Source: Pochonia chlamydosporia 170
Taxonomy: Eukaryota; Ascomycota; Sordariomycetes; Hypocreales; Clavicipitaceae
Length of the DNA stretch: 64,000 nucleotides
NCBI RefSeq assembly: GCF_001653235.2
Contig: NC_035793.1
Span: 2,418,001-2,482,000 of the forward strand
Direction of reading: 5' to 3'
Shown here piece by piece: positions 11,131 to 24,555 of the stretch (position 1 is the stretch's first letter; every line of letters starts with the position of its first letter). A program made the translations under genes and the position numbers. The notes under the pieces are model-generated. The model saw only the letters and a program-made list of their open reading frames with translations, did not search any database and was not told the DNA's origin.

Positions 11131-14100
11131 TTTAGGAGCAATGGCCTGGGACACATCGGGCCGCGTCCTGATGATTTTGAGGTTCAGTGAGCAATAGACT
11201 TAGGCAAAGTATTTTCGATACCAACGGAGAGAAAAAGCCTTGTTGGGCCGTGTCTGATGAAAGGTTGACATTGATATGAAGTTACTCGGTTCAGGGTTTT
11301 CGGGGTTTGCGTTCCAAGCAACGAGACTCAAGGCAAACGTACAACACCACGTTACAGGCTCTTCCCGAAATCGAGGAATCCTGTATACCCCATCAGGCAC
11401 CGGTGAGACAACATTATAAGCATATAGGCGAGCCTATATCGTAAGCATTAGCCACAAGAGGTCTATTCTGCAAATCTGTGCCCCGTAGCATCACCGGCCA
11501 GGAACTTCGAACGATAGGCCAACTTTTGCATCCAAACAAAAACTAACAAGGCAAGAAAATGAAATCGTGAGACAGGATGCCATGGCCGGCAGACGGATCG
11601 CGGTGTGTGTACCTCATTTTCCGAAATTACTGAGCGACCAGACCGCAAGCAGACTGGAGCTTGTATCTTGGCGCTTCAACAACCTCAAGGCTACAGCAGT
11701 CTTTTTGGTTGGCTATACAGAGTACCCCGTACAGAGTAGATTCCATCAACAGATGCCCGTGCCCCAGCCCATGGCATGTGGACATCCAGTCAACAGATTG
11801 TGACATTGGAGACATGGGGGACAGCAAGTGTGCTTCCACTTGAGTGTTCTGCATATGGCACATTGTGTCTCTGGTGCCTGGACAAGTCATTGGTGGGTGA
11901 TCACATCTTGTTAGCCGCCGGGTGGGACTGTCTCGGGAAGTGGTTGTGTCATCTTGAATGTTCACTGGATGAAATGGTCCTAGTCTGAAAGGTTCTCGAG
12001 GTTGGACTGGCTGACGTCTGGTTGGTTGGAGCTTTTCTTGTGGTGTGTAAGTTTGAGAGGCAGCACCAAGCTCTTGAAAGGTTGCTGGTTGGGGTCGACG
12101 TTTTTGTGATATCTGATGCGGATTCTCTTCTTATGAGATACATATGCCGTCTGGTGCCGTCACGGACAAAGTAGTTCATTGGTTCTTCACACTAACGCAC
12201 ATTCCGATTAGCTGTCACGACTGAGCTGATCAGCTGCCTTTTCTCTCAATCCGAGCTCGGGCATATTATGCTTAGCTACCTTCTCTTGCAACTTATTTAG
12301 AGTCTCCTGCGCTCTGACCAGAATCGGGTGTGCCCAGGATTGGACATTTGATGGCTCGAGTACCAGACTCCATAGAAGGACCTAATCGGTGTGCTGGACG
12401 TTTGGGTCTGCCATTCTCCATCATCCTTCTGACTCAATCGTAGCAGACATGGACGGCAGAACTACCAAACTCGATACTCGAGTCTGGGGACTGTAAAACG
12501 CTGCCAAGGTTTTGCGACAATGAACATTTTGTGCAGAGGTACTCCTGTCCACTGCTCCATGTTGTTCCTTTGGTCAACATGAAGGCTTTAGTGGACTGGT
12601 CGATGACAGGAAGGATTCATTACATTCATTACAAGATTTCGCCTTCATCCCACATCCAAGCTTCATGACCCCGTACGGAGAAGGAAAATGGGCTTGGCTT
12701 TTAGAGGGCCGTGACCTGGGCTGGACTCCGTACTTCTCAAGCAAGCCATGCCTCTAGCATTTGAATATGACCCTTGAGTCAGACATCTGGTGGTCTACTC
12801 CGTACTTTACCTGGGTATAGGTAGGGAGTATGGAGTAGAGAGTATCCTAGGTACTTAAGTACATTAGGTGCGGTACATACTCCGTACCATGAAGGAACAT
12901 ACCTGTACCAAGGTAGGTACATGTGTTTACCAGACCATGTTCCAGATTGGTTTGGGCGGGACGGGCCTGGCCTGGCCTGACCTGACCTCACCAGGGTCCT
13001 GCAAGTGTGTTGGAAACTGCCAAGTGCCTGTGGTTGAGGTCGGCCAGACTGGACCTGGATCCAAAAGACGAAAGACGTTTGACCCGTCTGGACTGGATGG
13101 GACTAGTCGAGTTCCCTTCTCACACGAGATAAGTCTCCATCTTCTAGGTAGCTTCCACCAGTTAGGAAAGATTGAGCCGGCAGTGCTACTCAGAACATTG
13201 AAAAAGCTGGAAGTTGGTTAAGTAAGAGCCACTAGATTCCACTAGTAGCCGTCTGGTGATGCACGCGTGCGACACGATGGCCCCTTGGCCACTTTTAGTT
13301 CGTTGGCGTCCGACGAATTGATGCCCGCTTGTGGCTCCAAACAAACCCCTGGTAGTCGAGGCTGGTCTGGTGGGACTTGCCAGGAGAATCAAATGCGACC
13401 AGGAACCAACAGTTCAAATGTTGACCAGACTGGCACCAGACCCCAGTGCCGCCAGACCTGAATCCGCCAGGTACTCGACTGACTTCCTGACTGACTGTCT
13501 CCTGTAGTCAACGTCACACCTTTCCATTTTGAGCAAGTACAAAAACACTGGACAGAAACAAACGACATCTAGAGCTTGATAAATAAAGTATGCTCGCAGG
13601 TAGACTTCTCTGGCGATTTTGTTACAAGACGTAGACGTAGCTCCCCTTTCTGCATTTTTTTTTGTTTGTTTTGTTTTTTATTTCGTCAAGTTACTATTCT
13701 TTTGTTTGAATGTGCTATACATACCTATGTATGTAGGTTGCACGCATAGTCACAGGCAACCACAGCCTTCCATTGTCCATGCCAGCAGCTTGTAATAATA
13801 TCAATTGATCACATGTAGCCCGTGCTAGTAGTCTTGCTCCGTGAACTTTCTTAGATACCTACCTAGGTACCTACCTAGTAGGTATGTACCGTCCCTCGCC
13901 TGACTTGAAACCCATAAAGCTACATATATACACGCCGTGGATCCGCCCGATGCGTCAAGGTCGAGAAGCAGATGAGACCACTTGACCACTCGATACTTGA
14001 TGAGAGGGGACAAGACAGGCCCCCGGCTGGCCAACAACCTGCATGATGTCTGGTGCGCATTTGATGTGCGCCCCTCACCTCGCCGGACCTAACAGTACAT

Positions 14101-14520
14101 GTACCTGGACCAAACATGAACCAGTCTGAACATTGAGCAGACATGGAGAAAGCTGACCAGACCAAACCCCACCAAAAGCTGTCAACTGGTCTGGTCTGGG
14201 AATAGCAAAACTTTGAACGGTTCAAATGTTCAGACATTACCTGGTCCCTGCCATTATAACACCAGACCACCTGAGCGCCTGTTGTTGTTCACTGCCCTGT
14301 GCTCGTCTCAACCAGATTACATGTATCGTCTTGACCTTGCTGCTTGTTTGTGATTTCAAATCGCCATCACTTGCAAACCTCCTCCGAAGTCGACAGTCTA
14401 CTCTCTCTCCCTTCATCTCTCTTCTTCTTCCTGAGTGCTAGAGCGCCGTCACCTTACACAAGCTCTTGGTCGAGACTTTTCCGACCCTCTGCCAACCCTC
14501 CAGTCTCTCTCTCTCTCCTA

Positions 14521-14550
14521 GTACCTACCTACCTACCTAGGTAGGTAGGG
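14521..14550. repeat. Head-to-head CCTA/TAGG tetranucleotide palindrome in the MAPK leader region
   Basis: CCTA units run into mirror-image TAGG units, giving a perfect 22-nt inverted repeat at 14528-14549 centred on CCTAGG. It lies about 410 nt upstream of the MAPK start codon, in a C/T-rich stretch that is likely transcribed, so it could form a hairpin in the leader. Confidence 0.8.
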
Positions 14551-14805
14551 ACCCAAGTACCACCAGACTTCATCAACACGACTGGAGGCCCGAGCGGGGG
14601 TGGTACCTTGAATTCAGCCTCGCAAATTTCAGGGTGCGACCGTCGTTTTCGAACTGAACAATCGCTCACTCCGGCGAACATTTACCGTTCCTCTCTTGCA
14701 TTCTTCCAAAAGTTGGCGCTTCGTTCTCTCTTCAAATTGTATTGCTTCGTCGCCGCAACTATTTATTTCTAGCCATCGCAGCAGACAACCCGCCAACAAC
14801 AAAGC

Positions 14806-14845
14806 GACCAGACCAGACCAGACACTTGACCCTTGACCCTTGACC
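14806..14845. repeat. Tandem GACCA then CTTGACC units before the MAPK start
   Basis: Three GACCA units (14806-14820) are followed after GACA by three perfect CTTGACC heptamers (14825-14845), about 110 nt upstream of the ATG. GACCA is the complement of the TGGTC word that is common in other intergenic regions here. Confidence 0.8.
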
Positions 14846-14956
14846 TTCTCGGTGCTCGACAACTCCCCCTCACCTCACTCACCCTTTCTCTACCCCGCCA
14901 ACACCAAACATTTGAACTGATTCAACAGCCGCGAGGGCTGTCCTGTCGAGAGCATC

Positions 14957-16380
<1,424 letters not shown>

Positions 16381-17945
16381 TCTGGCGTTACTACAGAACA
16401 AGTACCATGACACGCGACAGTGAATAAGATACAAGGGTTTATTGGGTATAATGGGCTGTGAAATCTTGGTGCAGCATTTATGCCAATCATCAGACTGTGT
16501 CAACGCAGGAGAGCAATGTCAGGATAGTTGATAGATCTGAGGGGGGGTTAAAAACCAAATAACGGAACAAATAATAGTCCTGTATCGGCTTCCATGGACT
16601 GACACAAGTCTCAGATCGAATCATGTAGCCCAGACCTGAATTATGCGCATCGACACTACAATGTGTTACCAGGTTGAGCGGAGGTCAAATGGTGGTAATG
16701 TGATATTTTAGCAAGCAGCCCACGAATCATTCAGCAAATGAGTTAGCAAATCTTGTTGGTGCTCTCATTACGTCCGCATTAGCTGTCCCTCAGTGACCAA
16801 CGCAATACAGTGATGCCGCAAAGGGATGATAACCACGTAGACGAAGGTTGTAGCCAAGAATTGGAAAATAGAGAAGAATGCTTGCTTGATTGTGCCTGAA
16901 TGGGAAGTGCTTGTTTCCAAATTGTCGTTTGTATTACCACAACCAATTTTCAAATGGTCGACGAGCATGTGCTATCTCCCTCTATGCAACGCCATTGTAA
17001 ATCATGTTTGGAAATCGTAACCTTGCCTAGCAAGGGCTCTTTGGGCATTGATTCAACAAATATGCTTCGCAGCCGCATTCTGAGTGCAGTGCGCGCTTTC
17101 AGTTTCTGGGCCGTGCGGAAGTGAGAACAGTCTGGTCAACAAGGAACATTAAAATTGCTGACGCCTGGCAAACTGGAAGATGCCAACTGAGGGGCCTTGT
17201 TACCCCGTCATGCCGAGTATTAAACTGACTCCTGAAACCTCGGGCAACTATCTTTCCGCAAGGTCGATTGTATTGGCCGTTCCGTCGCGAATCGATATCC
17301 ATCATTCTCCATTCTTCGCGACACGATTGAACATTTGCGTTCAAGAACTAGAGCACTTTCAGTTCCATCCCGTACGGATCCTCTCTGTCTTCTTTCTCTG
17401 CTCTCTCTGGCCCTGGACTGTGTACCCGGTGTATTTTGTTCCCTGATTTGCACACCTCCAGCTCACGGCTTGAAGCTTCAATGTTTTGTTTCGTGCGGGC
17501 CAGGCGGGCGGAGGTGGGTGCATGTGCATCCGCATTGTGCATGTGGGCTGGCGGGCGGTTCAATGTCTGGTTCCTGCTTAGCCCGTCTATCTACCGACAC
17601 GAAGTCGATACGCAAGCTTCTTAGCATAAGAACTTGACACCTAGGTCCATGTCCATGTTGGCTGCCCAGACCAGACACTTCCAGTCTGGTCAGGTCTGGT
17701 CCGGTATGATATAATCATCTCCACAGTAGCTCCCTTCAACCACCTACGTGGTCTGTCTAGTTTCTTTGAAATCGTCCCCCAAACCTAAAACGGCATTATA
17801 TTCGACGGTGATTTTCTTCAGTGCTGAAGACAATTCTGAAGCAAACAACTATCCTTGCACACACGGTCCATCGCACAGCACCACAACCAGACAGTCTTTT
17901 CCCCCCCGCCATCCCCGCCCGCGCCGCGCTAGGTCTTTAGACAGG
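16381..17945. other. Intergenic region between the MAPK and OXR1 genes
   Basis: No supportable gene; short frames on both strands have no recognisable domain. A dense cluster of CCAGAC/GTCTGG words, partly inverted, spans 17665-17704, about 250 nt before the OXR1 start codon. Confidence 0.5.
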
Positions 17946-18914
17946 ATGTGGACGGGGTTGATACGACGATTTTCGACCGAAGACACAAGGCTGGGAAGCG
18001 AAACAGAAAACGACGAGCAACACGACAAGGACGGCGTCAATGGCGTCTTCACTCCGACTGCACGGCGGGCCTTTACTGCCAGTCCATTCCGTCCCCCGCC
18101 GCTGGAGCCTCTCATCCTACATGGTTATCGAGACAGTACCCAAGCCGCAGCCCGGTTGCTGACCAGCGCCATAGCCGAGGAGATTCGAACCATGATACCA
18201 GAGAGGCTACGCATTGTCGAGGAATGGCATTTGATCTACAGCCTTGAGCAGGATGGAGCTAGTTTGTCTACTCTGTATCAGAAGTGCCGGCATTACGAAG
18301 GTCGCAGGGTTGGATTCGTACTTGTAGTGAAGGATCAAGAAGGCGGGGTGAGTCAGTGTTCCCGTCGTGCCCAACCTGCGCGGCGGTTTCTTAACATTTC
18401 TCTCCTATGTCAATGCCTTGTCAGCGATACAAGAATACCGAAGACTATGAGGGCTAACAGCGTGCCGTGACTGGACAAAACTATGCAGACATTCGGAGCA
18501 TATCTTTCAGAGTATCCTCGTCCATCACCTTCATACTTCGGAAACGGTGAATGCTTTCTGTGGAGGGCCTCGATCCTTGCCTCTCTCCCCTTGCCTCCAT
18601 CAGCCGACACCACAAACCTTACCCGCAGCACGACCCTTGCGCCAGCATCATTATCAGGGAGTGGAACTTCCACTCCATCAGAGTCCATTCGGTTCAAAGC
18701 GTTTCCTTATAGTGGACTAAACGATTGCTATATAAACTGCGAAACAGGATATCTCTCTGTTGGTTCCGGGGGCGGCCACTATGGATTATGGCTGGACGAC
18801 TCTCTGGATATTGGTCACAGCTCCCAATGCGAGACATTTGGCAATGAACCTCTGAGTGATGCAGGGGAAAAGTTTGGTGTCTGGGGTGTTGAACTATGGG
18901 TTCTTGGTGTATAG
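17946..18914 (+). CDS. oxr1: Oxidation resistance protein 1 (TLDc domain)
   Basis: Two exons, 17946-18347 and 18489-18914, give 275 aa. After a short N-terminus (MWTGLIRRFSTED) and a disordered stretch, a TLDc domain runs from about residue 70 to the end: LTSAIAEEIRTMIPERLR, WHLIYSLEQDGASLSTLY, then across the splice EGG-TFGAYLSEYP, and the closing GGGHYGLWLDDSLDIGHS...FGVWGVELWVLG. The C-terminal GLWLD and WGVELW blocks are diagnostic of the family. Known role: Oxr1 protects against oxidative damage, and TLDc proteins bind and regulate the V-ATPase. The frame is open upstream to 17748, but the chosen ATG is the first that gives a fungal Oxr1-like start. The gene converges on HEM4. Confidence 0.92.
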
Positions 18915-19326
18915 TGCCAATTTTGGATGTCGTTTTAGCATGTTTTGCCTTTGTTTTTTTTTTTTTTACAAACAGATCTTTCTCCTTTGGGCTGGATATA
19001 CATGGGCGGTAGCAAAGAACACACCTCACTCCGTAGCTGCGAGGGGAAGTCTTTTTTCATGAGAATATTGAAGCTAAACCGGCGTCGACGGCAGGGCATC
19101 GTTTAAGGAAGAGGGGAGGTAAAAAACACACCTCGGTATCATGCGTTCGAAACGCACGCCTTCTGGAGAGGACAAGGATGATGATATCTGTGCCCAGCTC
19201 GGGCCATAGCATTATGTATCATTAGAGTTGTAGTATTCTAAACACAACAACATTATAATGTCTGGAATTAGAAAAGTCCTTCTACCAGTTTTCTGTAGCC
19301 CGCAAAGGGCAAACAGGCCATGGGCT
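18915..19326. other. Convergent 3' region of OXR1 and HEM4
   Basis: 412 nt between two stop codons. A poly-T tract lies at about 18955-18967. No gene or tRNA is seen. Confidence 0.5.
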
Positions 19327-20375
19327 TCAGATATGGCGCATTGTAAATTTCACAATACCATCCAAGATCCCATCCGGGCTAGGTGAATCAGCACAAACAT
19401 CCGGCTCAAAACCGAATTGGTCCATCAAATGTGCTCTTGTTGTTGGGCCAATTGTGGCAATATAACTCTTGCCATCCCTGCGTTGCAAGTCGACTTTGTC
19501 ACCATGCTGGTTAAGAAGGCCCAGCCCTCGGAGCATGTCAGCGCACCCAGTAGGTGAGAATACAACTATCCAGCGCTCAGGTTCGTGCCTAGTCTCATAG
19601 AGTATCTCCTCAAAGTCTCGAGGAAATGATTCCATCACACCAGTACCGTAGACTATCTCCTCATCGACCAGGATTCGTCGGTCGTGCGCCAAACTTTGGT
19701 CCATCAAAGTTTTAGGTATGATGTCACGGCGTTGCTCGCCAACAAGGAATAGAAGAGGAGGCAGGGCCTCGCGGTCAGAATACCAGCCGTGGTAATGCTC
19801 CAGAATATAGGCTGCTAGAGCCTCGCCATTGCCAGTGTGCTCACCAAATATCTGTAGTGGCGGCTCTGCTTGGATAGCTCTCAATGCGCGGGTCGTGGCG
19901 GGCCCAACACTGTATATTGGCACATTCTGAAGACAATTTACAGCATCTCCTACATGAGTGGCATTTCTCATTAGCACCAGAATCATGAGTTACGGGGAGC
20001 GCAAATGGAGCAGTGAGGTAAGGAAAAGGGATAAATGACGATACCTTTCTCACAATTAGCCACTTTAGCAAATGCCTCCACGGCCCGCTGAGATGTAAAT
20101 ATCATCCCGCCGTACTTGCGGCCTGGTTCATTGCTGATCTGGTTCAATTCAAGTAATGACCTTACTCGCTGCATTGCGCCATTATCAAACCGATGTAGTA
20201 AAACAGGGACAAAGCGAGGGTCAAAGCTTCGATCGAGCGGTTCATTCAAGTGTTCTTGTCCTGCTAAAATCTCCTCATATGCATCACTTGGAGTTGACTT
20301 TGTCTTGAGAAGCAGTACAGGCACTTTTCTCGGCGCGATATGAGCAGCCGAGGCTCCTAGTGATTGCGCTGCCAT
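19327..20375 (-). CDS. hem4: Uroporphyrinogen-III synthase
   Basis: Two exons on the minus strand, 20045-20375 and 19327-19949, give 317 aa. The enzyme closes and rearranges hydroxymethylbilane to uroporphyrinogen III, the fourth step of cytosolic heme synthesis. Supporting blocks: PVLLLKTKSTPSDAYEEIL at the start, GMIFTSQRAVEAFA (first lobe), VPIYSVGPATTRALR (hinge), IVVFSPTGCADMLRG, and YIATIGPTTRAHLMDQFGF with a terminal PSPDGILDGI, which together are the HemD fold signature. The intron has a GTATCG donor and TAG acceptor and splits a glycine codon. The upstream strand is A/G-rich, as expected of a leader. HEM4 is divergent from ERV1 with 554 nt between the start codons. Confidence 0.95.
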
Positions 20376-20929
20376 GCTGAAAGGAGTTTGAATAGCGATA
20401 AGTCGTGAGATGCTCCTTCTTTTTCTTCTTCTTTTTCGGCTTCTTCTGAAGAGCTATAGCCAATGGTATGTAATTTTTTCATTGCCCATTGCCTCAGTAG
20501 AGCCCGTGGGTTATCTCGAAGATAGCGGTCGGATGAAGCCGTCTCTGGCTAATATTTGGTACCAGTTGACATGTTAGCACTTGAGTGGCTCACTACAAAC
20601 AAGCTGCGATTAGCTTATCGATAAGATGCCTCCAGAGAATGGTCCCCATTAGCAGAGAGGTCTGGTCAAGTATGTGCATCAGCCAACCAACCTTGGTGGC
20701 CAACAACAGCACAGGCAGTTTTGCAGTTCAGCGGGTCTGGCATGAACTGCGCAGCCTCTCCAAACACCACGAGGCTGACAAATACGTCACTTCACCAGCA
20801 AAATTATCCACCTTCACCTACCTCAGTGTCGCCATATATGCCGTGTCATAGTTGAAAGCAACCGATAAACGATTGGCGATCTTCCAAATCATCATCTGAC
20901 TGCGCAAGGGTCCGGGGGTCCGTTTGGCC
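20376..20929. promoter_or_regulatory. Shared divergent promoter region of HEM4 and ERV1
   Basis: 554 nt separate the two start codons. The HEM4 side has a long pyrimidine tract on the plus strand (about 20415-20455), which is a purine-rich leader on the HEM4 strand. No specific operator is recognised. Confidence 0.5.
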
Positions 20930-21596
20930 ATGGACAACGCACGGGATAGAGATCCTGCCACGCCAATCCTCACACAAACAGATGGTGACCATCAACCTAA
21001 GAAGCTGCCCAAGGGTATTGTCTTGGGCAAGGACGGAAAACCGTGAGTAAATTTGGATTAATTTCCGGTCTTTCCCCCCACAAAAGGCGAAACTACAACG
21101 GACACCGGGTTGGCCTGACATTCGTCCCAGTTGTCGAAGCTGCACATCATTTGCTGCATGGGCGGCCATGACGAAGGAAAATACGAAGCAAAAAACGTCA
21201 ACCAGTAAGGACACTCCATCGATTGTCGATGGAACAAGTCTAGCCAATTCCCGGTCAGATTGTCCTCCAGATGTAGAAGCTTTGGGACGTGGTACTTGGA
21301 CACTTCTCCATTCTATTGCAGCGTCATACCCCGAGTCGCCATCAAAGTCACAACAGTCAGACCTTTTGAGCTTTGTCAAGCTCTTTTCCAAGCTTTACCC
21401 ATGTTGGGTATGTGCTGAAGATTTCACAACATACATGGGACGGGAGGTACCCCGAGTCGGGAGTCGCGATGAGTTTGGCAAATGGCTATGTGGTGCTCAC
21501 AACGACGTCAACCGAAAATTGGGCAAGCCGCAATTCGACTGTTCGCGATGGCAGGAGCGTTGGCGTACAGGCTGGAATGATGGACGATGCGATTGA
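20930..21596 (+). CDS. erv1: FAD-linked sulfhydryl oxidase of the mitochondrial intermembrane space
   Basis: Two exons, 20930-21042 and 21131-21596, give 192 aa. The splice builds the shuttle disulfide C39-R-S-C42 that distinguishes Erv1 from the secretory Erv2. The ERV/ALR core follows: PPDVEALGRGTWTLLHSIAASYPE (FAD-binding helix), the redox-active C129-W-V-C132, and the C-terminal LCGAHNDVNRKLGKPQFDC with its structural cysteines. Known role: re-oxidises Mia40 and passes electrons to cytochrome c; also needed for cytosolic Fe-S cluster formation. Length fits fungal Erv1. The start at 20930 is the only ATG in frame before the CRSC motif in exon 1. Confidence 0.95.
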
Positions 21597-22536
21597 GAGG
21601 CACCAGGACCTCAGGGTAACATATATGATGTTGAAGACTTGGTGTTTGTTTTGCCGGCACTGCTATCGCACTTAGTCAAGGGCAATGGCAACAACAACAG
21701 GTGATTGAGGCAGGTCGTTGGCGTGTTCGAACAACGAGCCCGTGGCTCTCTTGTTTCAGGAACATGTGTACACATTTTGTACTATATTCAGGCTATGGAA
21801 GGCGCAAAGGTTAGCTTGACGGCAAGCACATAGATTTTGGTTTGCATTCTTCTCCCCTCCAGCATTTTATCGTACATAGAAAAACAACCCCAAACTCTCA
21901 ACGGTTGGCATACTTGGCACGCATGACACTCGTGCTGGAAGCGAAGCTCCCTCTAATTTCTCTCGTTTACCCTGATGTTTGAATAGCCATTTCTACCATC
22001 CGCTAGGCGCTTTACCATGGGAAGGCGTAGCTTCCTGCTAGTGGCCAGACTGTTTTCAACCAAACTTCAGGTCCTCCAACATGGATTGACTCGCCAATGC
22101 CGGTGCACCCGGAGCTGTAGTGGGGCTCTCGCTGGGTTGACTGGGTCCCAGCACAACATCCAGACGACAAACAAGGGCGCTCTCACCATCAATTACATCA
22201 CTGACTTTGATAGACGAGAATGAGGACACACCAAGAAGGCCGCCTTCGGACGGCCTGCCCCTTATCTCTTTATATCAGCATGACGACAGATTGAGAGGAT
22301 ACATGTGGGCATACCCTTATTGCCCCATTCCTCAGAAGAGGGATGTCACATCTCATTCTACCAACTGCTCTCCTCGACAATCCTGGAAGACTGTGCTCGT
22401 CTTCACCATTGCATTCTTATCAATCTAGCTACGCACCTAAATTCCTCCTGTGATTTACCCTCCAGGGCCAGCCACGGCGATTTCACCAAAGCTGCGAAAG
22501 CCGTGGCCTTCTCGGAAGGACACGGATGTCTAGATC
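21597..22536. other. Intergenic region upstream of pyruvate decarboxylase
   Basis: No gene is supported. A short inverted repeat with a TTCG loop lies at 22237-22256, followed by a TATA-like tttatatcag near 22270. C/T-rich leader-like sequence precedes the start codon at 22537. Confidence 0.5.
22237..22256. promoter_or_regulatory. Hairpin-forming inverted repeat with TTCG loop
   Basis: AGGCCG (22237-22242) and CGGCCT (22251-22256) are exact complements around CCTTCGGA. A transcript would fold into a 6-bp GC stem, one C-A mismatch and a C(UUCG)G tetraloop. It lies 281 nt before the PDC start codon; whether it is transcribed is unknown. Confidence 0.45.
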
Positions 22537-24555
22537 ATGACCGACCTACGCGTTCAAAGCCTCCGCAGTCCCATTGACGTCTCGGAGTATCTTTTTCGGC
22601 GGCTTTATGAAGTCGGCGTTCGTTCGGTGCATGGCGTCCCCGGTGACTATAACTTAGTTGCACTCGACTGTCTTCCAAAGTGTGGTCTAAGATGGGTTGG
22701 CAGTGTTAATGAGCTTAATGCTGGTGAGTAGGCCACTCGACCTCCGAGGCTTTCCTTGCATAAAATGGGCACCACTAGACAGACGTCCTCGGCTCAACAT
22801 GTCCCACGGCATCTTCTTTGACCCGTCAAGTGCCTCTCACGGCTCAAAAACTCTAGGGGAATGGCAGAGAATTCTAACCTGGGAATTGTGACAGCATACG
22901 CTACGGATGGATATGCTCGCGTGAAGCAGATCGGTGCCCTCATCACCACATTCGGTGTAGGGGAATTATCTGCCATAAATGGCGTAGCTGGGGCCTTCTC
23001 CGAGCATATACCCGTTGTACATATTGTCGGATATCCGTCGACTCTCTCCCAACGAGATGGCATGCTTCTGCATCACACCCTCGGAAACGGAGACTTCAAC
23101 GTTTTTGCCAACATGAGCGCGCAGATTTCATGCCAAGTTGCTAAGCTGAACAGTCCATCGGAAATTGCAGACCAAATCGACCATGTTTTGCGTGAGTGCT
23201 GGGTTCATTCCCGCCCAGTCTACATCACTCTTCCCACAGACATGGTCCAGGCCAAGGTCGAGGGGCATCGACTATGTAAACCAATTGATCTGTCTGAGCC
23301 GTGCAATGATCCAGAGAAGGAGGATTATGTTGTTGATGTCATCATGAAGTACCTCAATGCTGCCAAGCATCCACTGCTGCTCATCGACGCGTGTGCCATA
23401 CGCCACCGTGTTCTTGCAGAGGTTCATGAGCTTGCCGAGAAGTCCAATCTGCCCATCTTTGTGACTCCGATGGGCAAGGGTGCCGTTAATGAGCAGCACC
23501 ATAATTTTGGCGGTGTCTATGCCGGAAATGGCTCTCACCCACCCGAGGTGAAGGACATGGTGGAATCATCCGATCTCATTATATCTATCGGTGCGCTTAA
23601 GGTGTGTATTGTTCTTTTCCAGAAACCTGAAATCTGACAGCTCTTTAACACCCATTCTCTAGAGTGACTTCAACACGGCCGGTTTCTCTTACAGAACCTC
23701 ACAACTCAACAGCATCGATCTTCACAGTGATCATTGTGTTGTCCGGTATTCCACATATCCCGGTGTGAGAATGAGGGGTGTCTTGCAAAAGATTGCAAGC
23801 CAAATTGATCCAAAAAAGCTCAGCGTCCGCGATACTCCAAGAGTTCGGAACGAGGTCAAGGAAAATCACGATACGTCGACGACAATCACTCAGTCATGGT
23901 TCTGGCCGCGTCTGGGTGAATTCCTGGCTGACCAGGATATCGTTATTACGGAAACGGGGACCGCAAACTTCGGTATTTGGGATACAAAATTCCCCGTTGG
24001 AGTCTCAGCATTGAGCCAGGTTTTATGGGGTAGTATTGGATGGTCAGTAGGCGCCTGTCAGGGAGCCGCACTTGCTGCCAGAGACATGGGCGTTGAAAGA
24101 AGGACTATTTTATTTGTGGGGGATGGTTCGTTTCAATTAACCGCTCAGGAGCTCAGCACCATGATTCGCCTTGGGCTTAATCCGATTATGTGAGTTTACT
24201 TACCCTCCAGATTAGGGAGACGATTACCAAAGCGCGGTGCTGACCTGTGTTAAGTTTCGTCATCTGCAACGAAGGCTTTACCATTGAACGATTCATCCAT
24301 GGTATGGATGCTACCTACAACGATATTGCTAAATGGGATAACCAGGGTCTCGTTGATGTATTCGGAGGGAGCGGAAAGGCTCGAAAAGTTGCTGTCAGGA
24401 CAAAGGACGAATTGAACAAATTGCTCGTTGATCCTACTTTTAAGGCGGCGGAGAAAATGCAGTTTGTCGAAGTACATATGCCCAAGAAGGATGCACCAAG
24501 AGCGCTGGTTATGACGGCCGAGGCCAGTGCCCAGACAAATGCAAAGAGACAATAG
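22537..24555 (+). CDS. pdc: Pyruvate decarboxylase (thiamine diphosphate dependent)
   Basis: Four exons, 22537-22723, 22895-23601, 23663-24189 and 24255-24555, give 573 aa, a normal length. Reaction: pyruvate to acetaldehyde and CO2 in the cytosol, the entry to ethanol fermentation. Landmarks: [14 protein letters not shown], the catalytic Glu in VNELNA at the exon 1 end, the His pair in [12 protein letters not shown], the middle domain [16 protein letters not shown], and the TPP/Mg motif [13 protein letters not shown]...[16 protein letters not shown] from about residue 451. All junctions are in phase. Exon 1 joins as [14 protein letters not shown], where many homologues have NELNAGYAADGYAR, so the acceptor is well placed although one Gly is replaced by Ala. 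A paralogue such as indolepyruvate decarboxylase is less likely. Confidence 0.95.

Larger units (their letters stand above)
10902..14956. other. 4-kb ORF-poor region between SEC24 and the MAPK gene
   Basis: No coding region could be supported in either strand; the longest frames (11627-11965 -, 12868-13221 +, 13920-14270 -) have repeat-like composition. Contents seen: a TGATGG microsatellite near 11096-11130; several TACTCCGTAC/GTACGGAG half-sites (near 12671, 12727, 12797 and 12880); a T-rich tract near 13650-13682; CCTA/TAGG palindromes at 13850-13890 and 14523-14550; GACCA and CTTGACC tandem units at 14806-14845. The last 600 nt are C/T-rich and probably the MAPK leader. Confidence 0.55.

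Noticed and set aside
19141..19165. Possible tRNA B-box (GCGTTCGAAACGC)
   Set aside because: It is a short palindrome; no acceptor stem, D-arm or A-box can be placed around it.
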